A stretch of 64,000 nt of DNA from Chitinophaga sp. HK235 (GCF_018255755.1 NZ_CP073766.1:1674001-1738000); one strand, 5' to 3'. Shown: positions 34,955-44,238, counted from the first letter of the stretch. Program-made: numbers and translations. The notes: a model not told the origin generated them from the sequence alone.

Positions 34955-35560
34955 TTATTTTTTGCCCCGCTCCTGCAGCCTTTTTCTTATTCTGCTGAGG
35001 GAGACCGGTGTAATGCCCATGATGGAGGCGATGTATTTGTCGGGTACCCGGTTCACAATATCAGCACGGCTATTGAGCAGCTGCAGATAACGTTCTTCGG
35101 GCGACAGCAACACAAAGGCTTCGATGCTATCCAATGCCTCAGCAAGCATTCTCTTCAGAAAGTATATGCGTAACGGTTCGAACTCCGGATGCTCCTTTAA
35201 TACCTCTTCGAGCCGGTCGTAGTCTATCTCCAGTAAGGTTGTTTCTTCCAGTGCCCTGTAGTTGAAGCGGGCAGGCTGCTGACGGATGATGGTGTCATGG
35301 GAGGCAATAAACTGTCCTTCCCAGCGAAGAAACATGGTCGCTTCTTCCCCACTCTCTTTTACCATATAAGCCCGCATAATTCCCTGCATCAGGTAGGCCA
35401 GTTTTTTAGCCGTATCACCCTCACGGATATACATTTCTCCGGCCTCCAGTTTCTGTTGTCTGGTGGCCACAAATAAAGGCCCCATATCTGCCGGCAGCAC
35501 GCCGTTAAGACTATTCAGTAGTTTTTGTAGTGTATCGATTGAAAAAGACATCTCCGCCAT
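34955..35560 (-). CDS. Crp/Fnr family transcriptional regulator (2)
   Basis: 201 residues with a cyclic-nucleotide-binding-type beta roll (AGEMYIREGDTAKKLAYLMQGIMRAYM) and a C-terminal HTH (KYIASIMGITPVSLSRIRKR). No Fe-S cysteine cluster. Start taken at MAEMSFS; MSFSID three codons on is possible. Divergent from the amidohydrolase gene and 101 bases ahead of the desaturase-type gene. No CRP-type palindrome was found beside this gene, unlike copy 1. Confidence 0.9.
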   Translation of the reverse strand: MAEMSFSIDTLQKLLNSLNGVLPADMGPLFVATRQQKLEAGEMYIREGDTAKKLAYLMQGIMRAYMVKESGEEATMFLRWEGQFIASHDTIIRQQPARFNYRALEETTLLEIDYDRLEEVLKEHPEFEPLRIYFLKRMLAEALDSIEAFVLLSPEERYLQLLNSRADIVNRVPDKYIASIMGITPVSLSRIRKRLQERGKK

Positions 35561-35665
35561 TTTTTATGCCACATCAGCATCAGACATCAATAATAATAAT
35601 TTCTTTTGTTTTTACTGAACCTTTTCCTGCAGGGGTTGTTTTTCCAGCAAACAAAATAACCATAC

Positions 35666-37480
35666 ATGAAGAAAGTACTGTTGTTTCTACTCCTGCCCCT
35701 GGGAGCCCTGTTAGCATTTTTTGGGGTTAAAAGAGTTAAAGAGCCTCCTGCTGATTACATTATTAAAGGGATAGTCCGAACCATGGAGGAAGATGTTAAC
35801 CCTGTTGCCAAACCATCTGAATGTGTAGTTATAACAGGCGATCAGATTTCCTTTGTAGGCAGCTTTCAGGATGCCCAAAACAATTATTATCAGGAAGGCA
35901 AAACAGAGATTATTGATTGCAGCAATAACCTGGTGATTCCCGGATTTATGGATGCCCATGCACATATAGGCATAGCATCCCTGGCATCACCACTAGCTGA
36001 TTTAAGTGGTCCTCCATATGGCCATGTCACCTCTATTCCCATTCTTCAGGATAGTATGAAGGCATATATAGCCCGTAACTATCCGCCTCATTCCAATACT
36101 ATGGTCATCGGGAATAATTATGATGATTCCCAACTGGAAGGCCATGCACAACCTACAAAAGAGGATCTGGATAAAATTGATCCGGACCATCCTATTTATG
36201 TTGCTCATATAAGTGGTCATATGGGTGTAGCCAATTCAAAATTCCTGCAAATCCTGAACTTCAATGACAATACACCGGATACAGTCAAAGGAGGTATCCT
36301 TATAAAAAACAAGGGTAAACTAACTGGCCTGCTGCTGGAAAATGTTCATCTGTATGCACTTTCAGTAGCGCTGAGTCTCGCCACCCCTCCAGGTCTCACC
36401 CCGGAACAAAAATATCAGACGCAGTTAGCCTTATTGAAGGAACAGGAAAAGCTATGGTTTAAATATGGCATTACCACTATGTGCGAAGGTAGAGCCAATC
36501 CTGAGCTGATAGCATTGATCAGGCGGGCCAACCAGGAAGACAAACTCACAGGGGATTACATTGTGTTGCCGGACTATGACAGCAATGCAGACCTGGACCA
36601 GTTTAAAGACAACTACAACAAATATGACAAGCATTTTAAAATCGGGGCCATTAAACTCACCCTCGATGGTTCACCACAGGGAAAAAGTGCATTCCTGAGC
36701 GAACCATACAAGACGCCTATGATAGGACAGGATAGCGCCACCTACCATGGCCACCCCAACTACAATTATCAGACTGCGCTGGCAAATGTCAGAAGAGTGG
36801 AACAGGCAGGTATGCCGGTCCATATCCATATCAACGGAGACTCAGCGATTGACATGGCACTCAGCATCTTTGAAACGTTAAAAAAGGAGAAAAACGCCCA
36901 AGGTGAACCGCTGATCAAACAGCAAACACCTAATGTGCTCATTCATTGCCAGACAAGCCGTAAGGACCAGTTACAAAAGATGAAGAATCTGCAACCATAT
37001 GTCATGCAAAGCTTCTTCCCCACCCATGTGTATGTATGGGGCGACTGGTATGTACAAAATGTACTGGGCAACCCACGTGCCCAGTATATCAGCCCGCTGA
37101 AAGATGCAGATGACCTGTTGCTGGATTTTACTATCCATACAGACGCACCTATCACCCCTCCCGATCTGCTGGCCGGGGTATATGGAGCCGTAAACCGTAT
37201 AACACAGACAGGCAACCCTTTGGGTCAGGATCAGCGGATCAGGGTGTACAGGGCTTTGAGAGCTATTACAAAAGATGTAGCCCGCCAATGGGGAGAACAA
37301 ACTACCAAAGGCAAACTGGCCATAGGTTATAAGGCAGATATTATCGTTCTCGATAATGATATCATCAATGCCGATCCTAAGAAGATTAAAGATGCAAAAG
37401 TGTTGTATACCTTTAAAGATGGCAAACCTGTATTTGCTATGGCAGGAAGACTGCCGCCCCGCATTCCTGGTTCCAAATAA
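35666..37480 (+). CDS. Amidohydrolase family protein (YtcJ-like), membrane-anchored or secreted
   Basis: 604 residues. An N-terminal hydrophobic segment (KKVLLFLLLPLGALLAFFGV) acts as anchor or signal. The metal-dependent amidohydrolase fold shows VIPGFMDAHAHIG (His-x-His), a long middle with DYDSNADLDQFKD, IKLTLDGSPQGKSAFL, VHIHINGDSAIDMAL, DFTIHTDAPITPPD and the end KGKLAIGYKADIIVLDNDI. This pattern is the amidohydrolase-3/YtcJ group, often N-substituted formamide or aryl-amide hydrolases. Monocistronic, followed by a strong terminator. Confidence 0.9.
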   Translation: MKKVLLFLLLPLGALLAFFGVKRVKEPPADYIIKGIVRTMEEDVNPVAKPSECVVITGDQISFVGSFQDAQNNYYQEGKTEIIDCSNNLVIPGFMDAHAHIGIASLASPLADLSGPPYGHVTSIPILQDSMKAYIARNYPPHSNTMVIGNNYDDSQLEGHAQPTKEDLDKIDPDHPIYVAHISGHMGVANSKFLQILNFNDNTPDTVKGGILIKNKGKLTGLLLENVHLYALSVALSLATPPGLTPEQKYQTQLALLKEQEKLWFKYGITTMCEGRANPELIALIRRANQEDKLTGDYIVLPDYDSNADLDQFKDNYNKYDKHFKIGAIKLTLDGSPQGKSAFLSEPYKTPMIGQDSATYHGHPNYNYQTALANVRRVEQAGMPVHIHINGDSAIDMALSIFETLKKEKNAQGEPLIKQQTPNVLIHCQTSRKDQLQKMKNLQPYVMQSFFPTHVYVWGDWYVQNVLGNPRAQYISPLKDADDLLLDFTIHTDAPITPPDLLAGVYGAVNRITQTGNPLGQDQRIRVYRALRAITKDVARQWGEQTTKGKLAIGYKADIIVLDNDIINADPKKIKDAKVLYTFKDGKPVFAMAGRLPPRIPGSK

Positions 37481-37498
37481 ATTATTATCCGTTAAAAA

Positions 37499-37533
37499 AA
37501 CACCGGTCGCACATTGCCGACCGGTGTTTTTTA
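37499..37533 (+). terminator. Rho-independent terminator after the amidohydrolase gene
   Basis: 9-bp perfect stem CACCGGTCG (37501-37509) / CGACCGGTG (37518-37526), extendable by two A-T pairs, 8-base loop, then TTTTTTATTTT. 20 bases after the stop codon. Confidence 0.9.
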
Positions 37534-37547
37534 TTTTATGTAACTGT

Positions 37548-37580
37548 GCTGATTTTAAAATCAGCGTCATCACGCGACGC
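37548..37580. promoter_or_regulatory. Adjoining palindromes upstream of the methyltransferase gene
   Basis: A perfect 18-bp palindrome GCTGATTTTAAAATCAGC (37548-37565) is followed by, and shares two bases with, a second dyad GCGTC-N7-GACGC (37564-37580). It lies 144 bases before the O-methyltransferase start and just after a separate, complete terminator. Candidate operator for the methyltransferase/lyase pair. Confidence 0.45.
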
Positions 37581-37723
37581 AAAAAAGATGCAGCTGACTG
37601 TCCTACCTTCGGCCCTACTATCAGGCCAGGTGACCTATTACCGGACCAGTATTCCCGGACATTCGACCTATGCCCCTATCCCTCACTGCACACCACGTTT
37701 TTTAACATTTAAAAATAACCATT

Positions 37724-38761
37724 ATGCCATCTTTTGATTCCGGCGTGCGCGCCACCCATGAACAAACTGCCCGTATTCTGCAACATATCACCAACCACTG
37801 GGTATCCTGTTGCCTTTATGCAGCAGCCAGATACAATATTGCAGACATACTGGTAGCTGGTCCCAAAGACCTGGAGAGCCTGGCTACTGAAACTGGCACC
37901 CACGCACCTTCTCTGTACCGGTTACTACGTTTGCTGGCTGCCCATGAAATCTTTGAAGAGGTTTCTCCGCGTGTATTTGCCAACACACCCATGGCCACTG
38001 CACTCATTGGTAACATGTACGGCAGTATGAAATCCTTCCTGCTGATCGAACTGGGTGAGTTCTACACGCCGTGGGGCAATCTGGTGGAGACTCTTAAAAC
38101 CGGTAACACCGCTTTTGATGAATATTACCAAACTAATTTATGGGGCTATTATAAAGCGAATGAAGAAAAAGGCCTCAACTTCATGAAGGCTATGACCAAC
38201 CTGACCGGATTCTGCGATACCGCCATCCTTGAAAAATATGATTTCTCTCCTTTCCAAACCATTACAGACGTTGGCGGCGGCAACGGTGCCCTGCTCACCG
38301 CCATTCTGAAGAAAACACCCGGCACATCAGGCATCGTATTCGATGAGCCCTATGTAGTGGAGCAAACCGCTGCCATCATAGCCGCGGACGCAGCTGTCAA
38401 AGACCGTTGCTCCACCATCGGCGGCAATTTCTTTGAACAGGTACCGGCAGGCACCGACGCCTATATGATGAAAATGATCATCCACGACTGGAACGATGAA
38501 GATTCCATCAAAATACTGAGCGTTTGCAGCCGCGCCATGCGAAAAGACAGCAAGATACTCATCATTGACGGCGTAGTACCCGAAGGCAATACCCTTCACG
38601 GTTCCAAACTTATGGACATGAACATGCTGGTAGTTACCGGTGGTAAAGAAAGGACAGTGGCCGAGTTTGATGAACTGTTCCGCCGCTCAGGTCTCCGGCT
38701 GACAAGAGTAGTGGACCTCTCTATTTCTGAAGTGAGTATCGTGGAAGGAGAAAAAATATAA
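37724..38761 (+). CDS. SAM-dependent O-methyltransferase (plant/acetylserotonin type)
   Basis: 345 residues. An N-terminal winged-helix dimerisation domain (VSCCLYAAARYNIADILVAG, LYRLLRLLAAHEIFEEV) and a C-terminal Rossmann methyltransferase: ITDVGGGNGALLTAIL (SAM loop, about residues 178-193), GIVFDEPYVVE, AYMMKMIIHDWNDEDSIKIL (with the catalytic-type His-Asp) and KILIIDGVVPEG. These enzymes methylate hydroxyl groups of phenols or polyketide/peptide products. It is 20 bases ahead of a tyrosine phenol-lyase gene, so a phenolic substrate is likely. Confidence 0.9.
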   Translation: MPSFDSGVRATHEQTARILQHITNHWVSCCLYAAARYNIADILVAGPKDLESLATETGTHAPSLYRLLRLLAAHEIFEEVSPRVFANTPMATALIGNMYGSMKSFLLIELGEFYTPWGNLVETLKTGNTAFDEYYQTNLWGYYKANEEKGLNFMKAMTNLTGFCDTAILEKYDFSPFQTITDVGGGNGALLTAILKKTPGTSGIVFDEPYVVEQTAAIIAADAAVKDRCSTIGGNFFEQVPAGTDAYMMKMIIHDWNDEDSIKILSVCSRAMRKDSKILIIDGVVPEGNTLHGSKLMDMNMLVVTGGKERTVAEFDELFRRSGLRLTRVVDLSISEVSIVEGEKI

Positions 38762-38781
38762 CATCTGCAAATACCTGAACC

Positions 38782-40161
38782 ATGCTAACCAACAAAAAAA
38801 TAACCACACCTTACAAAATAAAGATGGTGGAGCTGATCACCACCAGAAGCCGGGAAGAGCGTGAACAACATATACGGGAAGCCGGTTATAACACTTTCCT
38901 GCTGAAATCGGAAGACGTACAATACGACCTCCTCACCGACAGCGGCACCGCAGCCATGAGCGACCGGCAATGGGCCGGTATGATGCTGGGAGACGAAGCC
39001 TATGCAGGCAGCCGCAACTACTACCATCTCGAAGCTGCTGTACAGCAGCATTATGGTTACAAATACATGGTGCCCACCCATCAGGGAAGAGGTGCTGAAC
39101 ACATCCTGTCCAGGATGCTGATCAAACCCGGTCAACTGGTACCTGGCAATATGTATTTCACTACTACCCGTGCTCACCAGGAACTGGCCGGCGGCACTTT
39201 TGCAGATGTGATTACCGACGAAGCCTACGACCCGGGCAACACCTTTCCTTTCAAAGGAAATATAGACCTCCGCAAACTCGAAAATCTCATTGCCCGTCAC
39301 GGTGCTGAAAACATTGCCTATCTCAGTATAGCCACCACCGTTAATATGGCGGGAGGACAGCCCATTTCCCTCAGCAATCTGAAACAGGTGCGAGCACTCA
39401 CTGCCCGGTACAACATCCGTATCGTGCACGATATGGCCCGTGTAGCGGAAAATGCATACATGATCCAGCAGCAGGAAAGTGGTTATGAAAACCATTCTGT
39501 TGCTCAAATCATAAAAGAGATCTGTTCTCTCACAGATGCTGCCACCATGAGCGGGAAAAAAGATGCTTTGGTAAACATCGGCGGCCTGCTGGCACTCAAT
39601 GAACATGCCCTGTACGAAGAAGCCATCAATCTTGCCGTGCTTTTTGAAGGGCTGCATACCTATGGCGGCATGGCCGGCAGAGACATGGAGGCCAAGGCCA
39701 TCGGCATTGCGGAATCGGTTCAGGACGTACATATACAGGCAAGGGTACAACAGGTGCACTATCTGGGGAACAAACTCATAGCAGCCGGCGTACCTGTAGT
39801 GAAGCCCATCGGAACCCATGGCGTATACATTGATGCCACCGCATTTTATCCGCATATCCCCCAACATCAATTCCCGGCCCAGACACTCACTGCAGAGCTG
39901 TATATCAACGGAGGTTTAAGAACAATGGAACGTGGTATTGTATCTGCCGGCCGCGATAAACAAACCGGCGATCATATGTATCCCAGACTGGAACTGGTGA
40001 GGCTCACCATCCCACACAGGGTATACACGAAAGACCATATGGATGACATAGCAGATATCGTAATAGACACCTATCACCAAAGGGAAAAAGTAAAAGGCCT
40101 CGGGATGATGCACGAACCGCGACATCTCCGGTTCTTCCAGGCCAGGTTTGAACGGTTGTAG
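38782..40161 (+). CDS. tpl: Tyrosine phenol-lyase (PLP enzyme)
   Basis: 459 residues of the tryptophanase/tyrosine phenol-lyase family, closer to the latter as I remember it. Shared stretches are EAGYNTFLLKSEDV, LLTDSGTAAMSDRQWAGMM, MVPTHQGRGAEHILS, NMYFTTTRAHQE, MSGKKDALVNIGG (PLP lysine about residue 258), YGGMAGRDMEA, RTMERGIVSAGR and LRFFQARF. It splits tyrosine to phenol, pyruvate and ammonia, and in reverse can make tyrosine or DOPA analogues from phenols. The second residue of Asp-x-x-Arg near 'HDMARVAENAY' differs (Asp-Met versus Asp-Ala) from what I recall in Citrobacter. Operon with the O-methyltransferase. Confidence 0.9.
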   Translation: MLTNKKITTPYKIKMVELITTRSREEREQHIREAGYNTFLLKSEDVQYDLLTDSGTAAMSDRQWAGMMLGDEAYAGSRNYYHLEAAVQQHYGYKYMVPTHQGRGAEHILSRMLIKPGQLVPGNMYFTTTRAHQELAGGTFADVITDEAYDPGNTFPFKGNIDLRKLENLIARHGAENIAYLSIATTVNMAGGQPISLSNLKQVRALTARYNIRIVHDMARVAENAYMIQQQESGYENHSVAQIIKEICSLTDAATMSGKKDALVNIGGLLALNEHALYEEAINLAVLFEGLHTYGGMAGRDMEAKAIGIAESVQDVHIQARVQQVHYLGNKLIAAGVPVVKPIGTHGVYIDATAFYPHIPQHQFPAQTLTAELYINGGLRTMERGIVSAGRDKQTGDHMYPRLELVRLTIPHRVYTKDHMDDIADIVIDTYHQREKVKGLGMMHEPRHLRFFQARFERL

Positions 40162-40162
40162 C

Positions 40163-41938
40163 CTAATGCTTCCGCTTTGTTTTATTTTTTTTATTGCTGA
40201 ACTGTGTTATCTCGCGCCAGGAGATGGTATTGAGTACATCCTGTTTTTTACACCAGCCTCTCCTGGCAATTGTTACCCCCAACTGCATCAGGTCAAAATG
40301 CACCTTGGCATGTGCATCGGTATCAATCACCAGCTGTACCCCTTTGTCTATGGCCATCTTAACGAGATCGTCCTGCAGGTCCATTCTGCCGGGCTGCGCA
40401 TTGATCTCCAGTGCAGTACCCGTGGTGGCCGCCTTGTCTATCAGCTGGCGCCAGTTGACCGGATAAGCATCCCTTGTGCCTACCAGCCTGCCGCCGGGAT
40501 GCCCGATGCAGTTGACAGCAGGATGTTCACAAGCCTTCAGCAACCGCTGGGTATTATCCTGTGCCAAACCGCTATGAATAGAGGCTACCACCCAGTCGAA
40601 TTTTTCGAGGAGATCGTCTGGTAAGTCCAGCTGACCATCCGCCAGTATATCCACTTCCACGCCTTTTTTGATAAAGTCGCGTCCTATCTTTTTGTTCACC
40701 TGGTCTATCTCCCTGAACTGTCTTACAAAATCATCCGGTTCCAAACCATGTGATATCCGTTCACTGGGGGAATGGTCTGTCATCACCAGATATTCGTACT
40801 GAGGAAACGTCTTCATTACATAACGGGCCAGTGTTTCTATTTCTTCTTCACCATCGCTCCATTTACTGTGCAGGTGCATATCTCCTTTGATGTCTTTTAA
40901 TGTCACCAGTGCCGGTAATTTGTTTTTGGCAGCCAGATCTATTTCGCCCTTATCCTCCCGCAGTTCCGGAGGGATGAATTGCAGCCCCATATACCGGTAC
41001 ATTTCTTCTTCTGTTTTTCCAGCCAGGTATTTATCTGTCTTCAGGTCAAAGAGGCCGTATTCATTCAGCTTCCAGCCCCTTTCCCTGGCAATGGTGCGCA
41101 GGCGGACGTTATGTTCCTTTGAACCGGTGAAATACAACAGCGCCGCACCGTAGGCATTTTCCGTCACGATACGGACGTCCACCTGGGTCTGGTTTTGCAA
41201 CAGCAGGCTGACCTTAGTATCTCCACCTGCCAGCACACGAACGATACCAGGCAGCTTTTGTGTTTTATCAGCCAGCTTTTTCTGGTCCTTTAAAGTGGCC
41301 ATTACGATGATATCAATATCCCCCACCGTTTCCCTTCCTCGCCGTACACTGCCTGCCAGCTCAGCTTTGCGGACTTCAGGGAACTGCCGGATGGCCTGCA
41401 GGATTTTATTCCCGGCTAGTACAGCATCCCATAACAGCAGGCGGGACTGGGCTTCTTCAAAAAGATGCAGCCCGCGTTTTATGTTTTCAATTTTTTTATC
41501 GCCGAAACCTTTAATGCCTTCCAGCCGTCCCTCGTCAATAGCCTTCAAGAGCTCAGCCCGGGTGTTGATGTCCAGTTGCTCATGTAATACTTTCACCAAT
41601 GCCGGTCCAAACCCGGTAATGTCCATCATGTCCAGCAGCTCTTCCGGGATTTGTTCCTTCAGCTCTTCATATTTTTTCACTTTACCTGTTTTCAGGTATT
41701 CGATGATTTTTTCTGCAATGCTGGAGCCTATCCCATTTAATTGGTCCAATGCCTTTTTATCTTCTGCATAGGCGGAGATGTCTGCCTGCAGGTTGTTGAC
41801 GGTACGGGCAGCGATTTCATAAGCGATGGCACGAAAACGTTCTTTAGTGCCGAGGTATTTGTAACCGGAAGCCATATGATGCAATAGACGGGCTACCGTA
41901 GCATTTTGTTTGATGGTATTTTCAGTAGTCTGGATCAT
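40163..41938 (-). CDS. polX: DNA polymerase X family protein with PHP domain (PolX)
   Basis: 591 residues. The N-terminal helix-hairpin-helix part (LDQLNGIGSSIAEKIIEYL, DITGFGPALVKVLHEQL, GIKGFGDKKIENI) is followed by the nucleotidyltransferase site GSVRRGRETVGDIDIIV (about residues 196-212) and QVDVRIV. A C-terminal PHP phosphoesterase domain starts DMHLHSKWSDGEE (about residue 353) and continues with MTDHSPSE, EVDILADG, ASIHSG and NCIGHPGGR. It acts in base-excision repair as gap-filling polymerase and 3'-5' exonuclease. Its ATG overlaps the ligA stop by 4 bases (ATGA), so the two are co-translated. Confidence 0.95.
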   Translation of the reverse strand: MIQTTENTIKQNATVARLLHHMASGYKYLGTKERFRAIAYEIAARTVNNLQADISAYAEDKKALDQLNGIGSSIAEKIIEYLKTGKVKKYEELKEQIPEELLDMMDITGFGPALVKVLHEQLDINTRAELLKAIDEGRLEGIKGFGDKKIENIKRGLHLFEEAQSRLLLWDAVLAGNKILQAIRQFPEVRKAELAGSVRRGRETVGDIDIIVMATLKDQKKLADKTQKLPGIVRVLAGGDTKVSLLLQNQTQVDVRIVTENAYGAALLYFTGSKEHNVRLRTIARERGWKLNEYGLFDLKTDKYLAGKTEEEMYRYMGLQFIPPELREDKGEIDLAAKNKLPALVTLKDIKGDMHLHSKWSDGEEEIETLARYVMKTFPQYEYLVMTDHSPSERISHGLEPDDFVRQFREIDQVNKKIGRDFIKKGVEVDILADGQLDLPDDLLEKFDWVVASIHSGLAQDNTQRLLKACEHPAVNCIGHPGGRLVGTRDAYPVNWRQLIDKAATTGTALEINAQPGRMDLQDDLVKMAIDKGVQLVIDTDAHAKVHFDLMQLGVTIARRGWCKKQDVLNTISWREITQFSNKKNKTKRKH

Positions 41939-44091
41939 GGCAAACGTATTTTAGCTTTTCGGGAACCTGATAAACGACGTGTTGGTGGTTTTACCATCTT
42001 CAGAAAATCCTTTTCCTGCAATAACCTGATTGCTTTGTTCTCACTGGCTTTGGTGAGTTTGCTACCGGCATGCTCTCCTACCACCAGATAATTGAGTGCA
42101 TGTGATACGCTGCTGAGCACCTGTCCTCCGTGTTGTTCCACCATTTCGGCAGCCTCACTGCGGGTGAGCCCGGCGAGTGTACCGGTGAAGAGGAATGTTT
42201 TTCCTTTCAGGGTGTCATCTGTTCTGGCACGATGTCCGGCAGCATGCATATTTACGCCCAAACGTTCCAGCTTCTTCAGCGATCTTATATTTTCCCTATC
42301 TGCAAAAAAGTGGCTGATGCTCTCTGCTACCTTCGGGCCTATTCCTTCTCCTCTCAGGTCTGCCGGCTTTTTCCGGGCTATGTCCGGCAGATAGTCTACC
42401 TTTTTGGCCAACACCTTCGCTGTGGTAAGGCCCACGTAATGAATGCCCAGTCCGAAAACGAGACGCTGCAAAGGCTGATGTCTGGCCCGCTCTATCATAC
42501 TCATTAAATTGGCTGCCGACCTTTTACCCCATCCTTCCAAAGCAGCCACCTTGCGTTCATTCAGTTCAAAGATGGAAGGAATGTCCTTTATCAGCTTTTG
42601 CTCATAGAACTCGCGGACATGGCTTTCTCCCATACCGGTAATATCCATCGCATCCTTACTGGCAAAATGAACAATCCGTTCCAGCACCTGCGCCTGACAG
42701 TTGATATTCACACAATACCATATCTGCTCACCGAAGGGCTTCTCCAGCGCATGCCCGCAAACAGGGCACTTTGAAGGAAAACGTATATTCGTCTCCGTTC
42801 CCTTCCTCATTTCCGTTACCGGTTTAACGATATATGGAATCACATCGCCAGCCCGTTCCACTAAAACGGTATCGCCTACACGAATATCCTTGTCCTTTAT
42901 CAGCTTTTCATTAAAAAGGGAAACAGAAGACACCGTTACCCCGCCAATCGCTACCGGGTCAATTTTAGCCACCGGCGTAATAGCTCCCATACGGCCCACG
43001 GAAAATATGACCTTCCGCAGTTTGCTGTTGGCCTGTCTGGGCTTGAATTTATAAGCGATAGCCCAGCGCGGATGGTGGCTGGTCATGCCCAGCAATCGCT
43101 GTTCATCGGCATCATTAACTTTTACGACCAGGCCGTCTATCTCATACGGCAGCGAATCTCTTTTCTTTTCAAATGACTGGCAATAACGGACCGCTTCCCG
43201 GATGGAAGTGACGACCTTCTTCTGTGCAGCGGGCGTACCAAATCCCAGTTTCGCCAGCAGGTCCAGCGTGCCAGCCTGTGTTTTCAGGGCTGCCGGTGCC
43301 GGATGCCCTTTCTTCATCGTATAATAACTGACATGATATAATACCGCTTCCAGTTTCCGTTGTGCGGCGGCCTCCGGATGAATCATGCGTAAAGTACCGG
43401 CAGCGGCATTCCGCGGGTTGGCCATGGGAGGCAACTGATGTGCGATACGTTCCTGATTAAAAGCTGCGAAACTTTTTTTACTCATTAATACTTCTCCCCT
43501 GATCTCTATGGTGGCAATCCCCAAAGCAGCAAAGGGCGCAGATGACGGGATGGAAGCGATGTTCCGGATGTTGCCGGTAATATCTTCTCCGGCAGCACCA
43601 TCTCCGCGTGTAGCTCCGCGGAGCAGTCTATCGTTTTCGTATATCAGGGAAATGCCCGCCCCATCAAATTTGGGCTCCAGGCAATAAGCAGACTCATGAC
43701 GGGTGGCCTGCCGGGTTTTAGCGATCCATTCTTCGAGGCCTTGTGTATGGTAGGTATTTTCCAGACTTAACATCGGCACTTTATGCTTTACTGCAGAGAG
43801 CGCGGAGCTTAAGCCTTCAGCCACTTTCTTCACGGGTGACCCTGCCTTTGTCAGCGCAGGATGCTCCTTTTCCAATTGCCTGAGCCAGGCAAACAATCCA
43901 TCGTATTCATAATCATTTACAACAGGAGCACTTTTTATATAATAAAGCCAATCGTGATACGGAATAACGCGGTACAATGCATGCATAGTGCTTTTTGTAT
44001 CCTTTAACAGCCGCCCTTTTTTGTGATGCACCAGGAGGCTTTCTGACAACGATTGTAACGCAGCTGCCTGTTTACTGTTATACTGCTTCAT
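41935..44091 (-). CDS. ligA: NAD-dependent DNA ligase, probably a second LigA
   Basis: 718 residues with the full LigA order: Ia/adenylation (YDGLFAWLRQLEKEHPAL; active-site EPKFDGAGI, Lys about 140; GDGAAGEDITGNIR; NPRNAAAGTLR), OB fold (FSVGRMGAITPVAKIDPV), Cys4 zinc finger (CPVCGH...WYCVNINC), helix-hairpin-helix repeats and a C-terminal BRCT (GKTFLFTGTLAGLTRSEAAE). The motif has Phe in KFDG where housekeeping LigA usually has Ile or Val, and the chain is longer than usual. With its tight coupling to polX this suggests a repair-dedicated paralogue. Whether a housekeeping ligA exists elsewhere is not visible here. Confidence 0.93.
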   Translation of the reverse strand: MKQYNSKQAAALQSLSESLLVHHKKGRLLKDTKSTMHALYRVIPYHDWLYYIKSAPVVNDYEYDGLFAWLRQLEKEHPALTKAGSPVKKVAEGLSSALSAVKHKVPMLSLENTYHTQGLEEWIAKTRQATRHESAYCLEPKFDGAGISLIYENDRLLRGATRGDGAAGEDITGNIRNIASIPSSAPFAALGIATIEIRGEVLMSKKSFAAFNQERIAHQLPPMANPRNAAAGTLRMIHPEAAAQRKLEAVLYHVSYYTMKKGHPAPAALKTQAGTLDLLAKLGFGTPAAQKKVVTSIREAVRYCQSFEKKRDSLPYEIDGLVVKVNDADEQRLLGMTSHHPRWAIAYKFKPRQANSKLRKVIFSVGRMGAITPVAKIDPVAIGGVTVSSVSLFNEKLIKDKDIRVGDTVLVERAGDVIPYIVKPVTEMRKGTETNIRFPSKCPVCGHALEKPFGEQIWYCVNINCQAQVLERIVHFASKDAMDITGMGESHVREFYEQKLIKDIPSIFELNERKVAALEGWGKRSAANLMSMIERARHQPLQRLVFGLGIHYVGLTTAKVLAKKVDYLPDIARKKPADLRGEGIGPKVAESISHFFADRENIRSLKKLERLGVNMHAAGHRARTDDTLKGKTFLFTGTLAGLTRSEAAEMVEQHGGQVLSSVSHALNYLVVGEHAGSKLTKASENKAIRLLQEKDFLKMVKPPTRRLSGSRKAKIRLP

Positions 44092-44212
44092 ACACTGTTT
44101 TTAGTATTAATGAAGACCAGTCACCATTCTGTTGAAGGGCCACAAGATACATGCCGTTGGTGTATATCAGGCCCGGCCATGGAACTTTCCCTCTATACTT
44201 TCTGTTATCATT

Positions 44213-44238
44213 GTATGAAATCTGCGTATGAAATCTGC
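44213..44238 (+). repeat. Perfect 13-bp tandem duplication across the mlaE-type start codon
   Basis: The unit GTATGAAATCTGC occurs twice head to tail (44213-44225 and 44226-44238). Each copy carries an ATG, but 13 bases put them in different frames. The first ATG (44215) opens a 24-codon frame overlapping the start of the real gene and ending at TGA. Confidence 0.85.

Noticed and set aside
38785..39870. 361-residue minus-strand open frame opposite the tyrosine phenol-lyase
   Set aside because: Antisense shadow of a well-conserved PLP enzyme; no recognisable protein.
38782..40161. Tryptophanase (tnaA) as the identity of the PLP lyase
   Set aside because: The stretches NMYFTTTR, MSGKKDxLVNIGG, AGRDMEA and MERGIVSAGR match tyrosine phenol-lyase rather than tryptophanase as I recall the two families.
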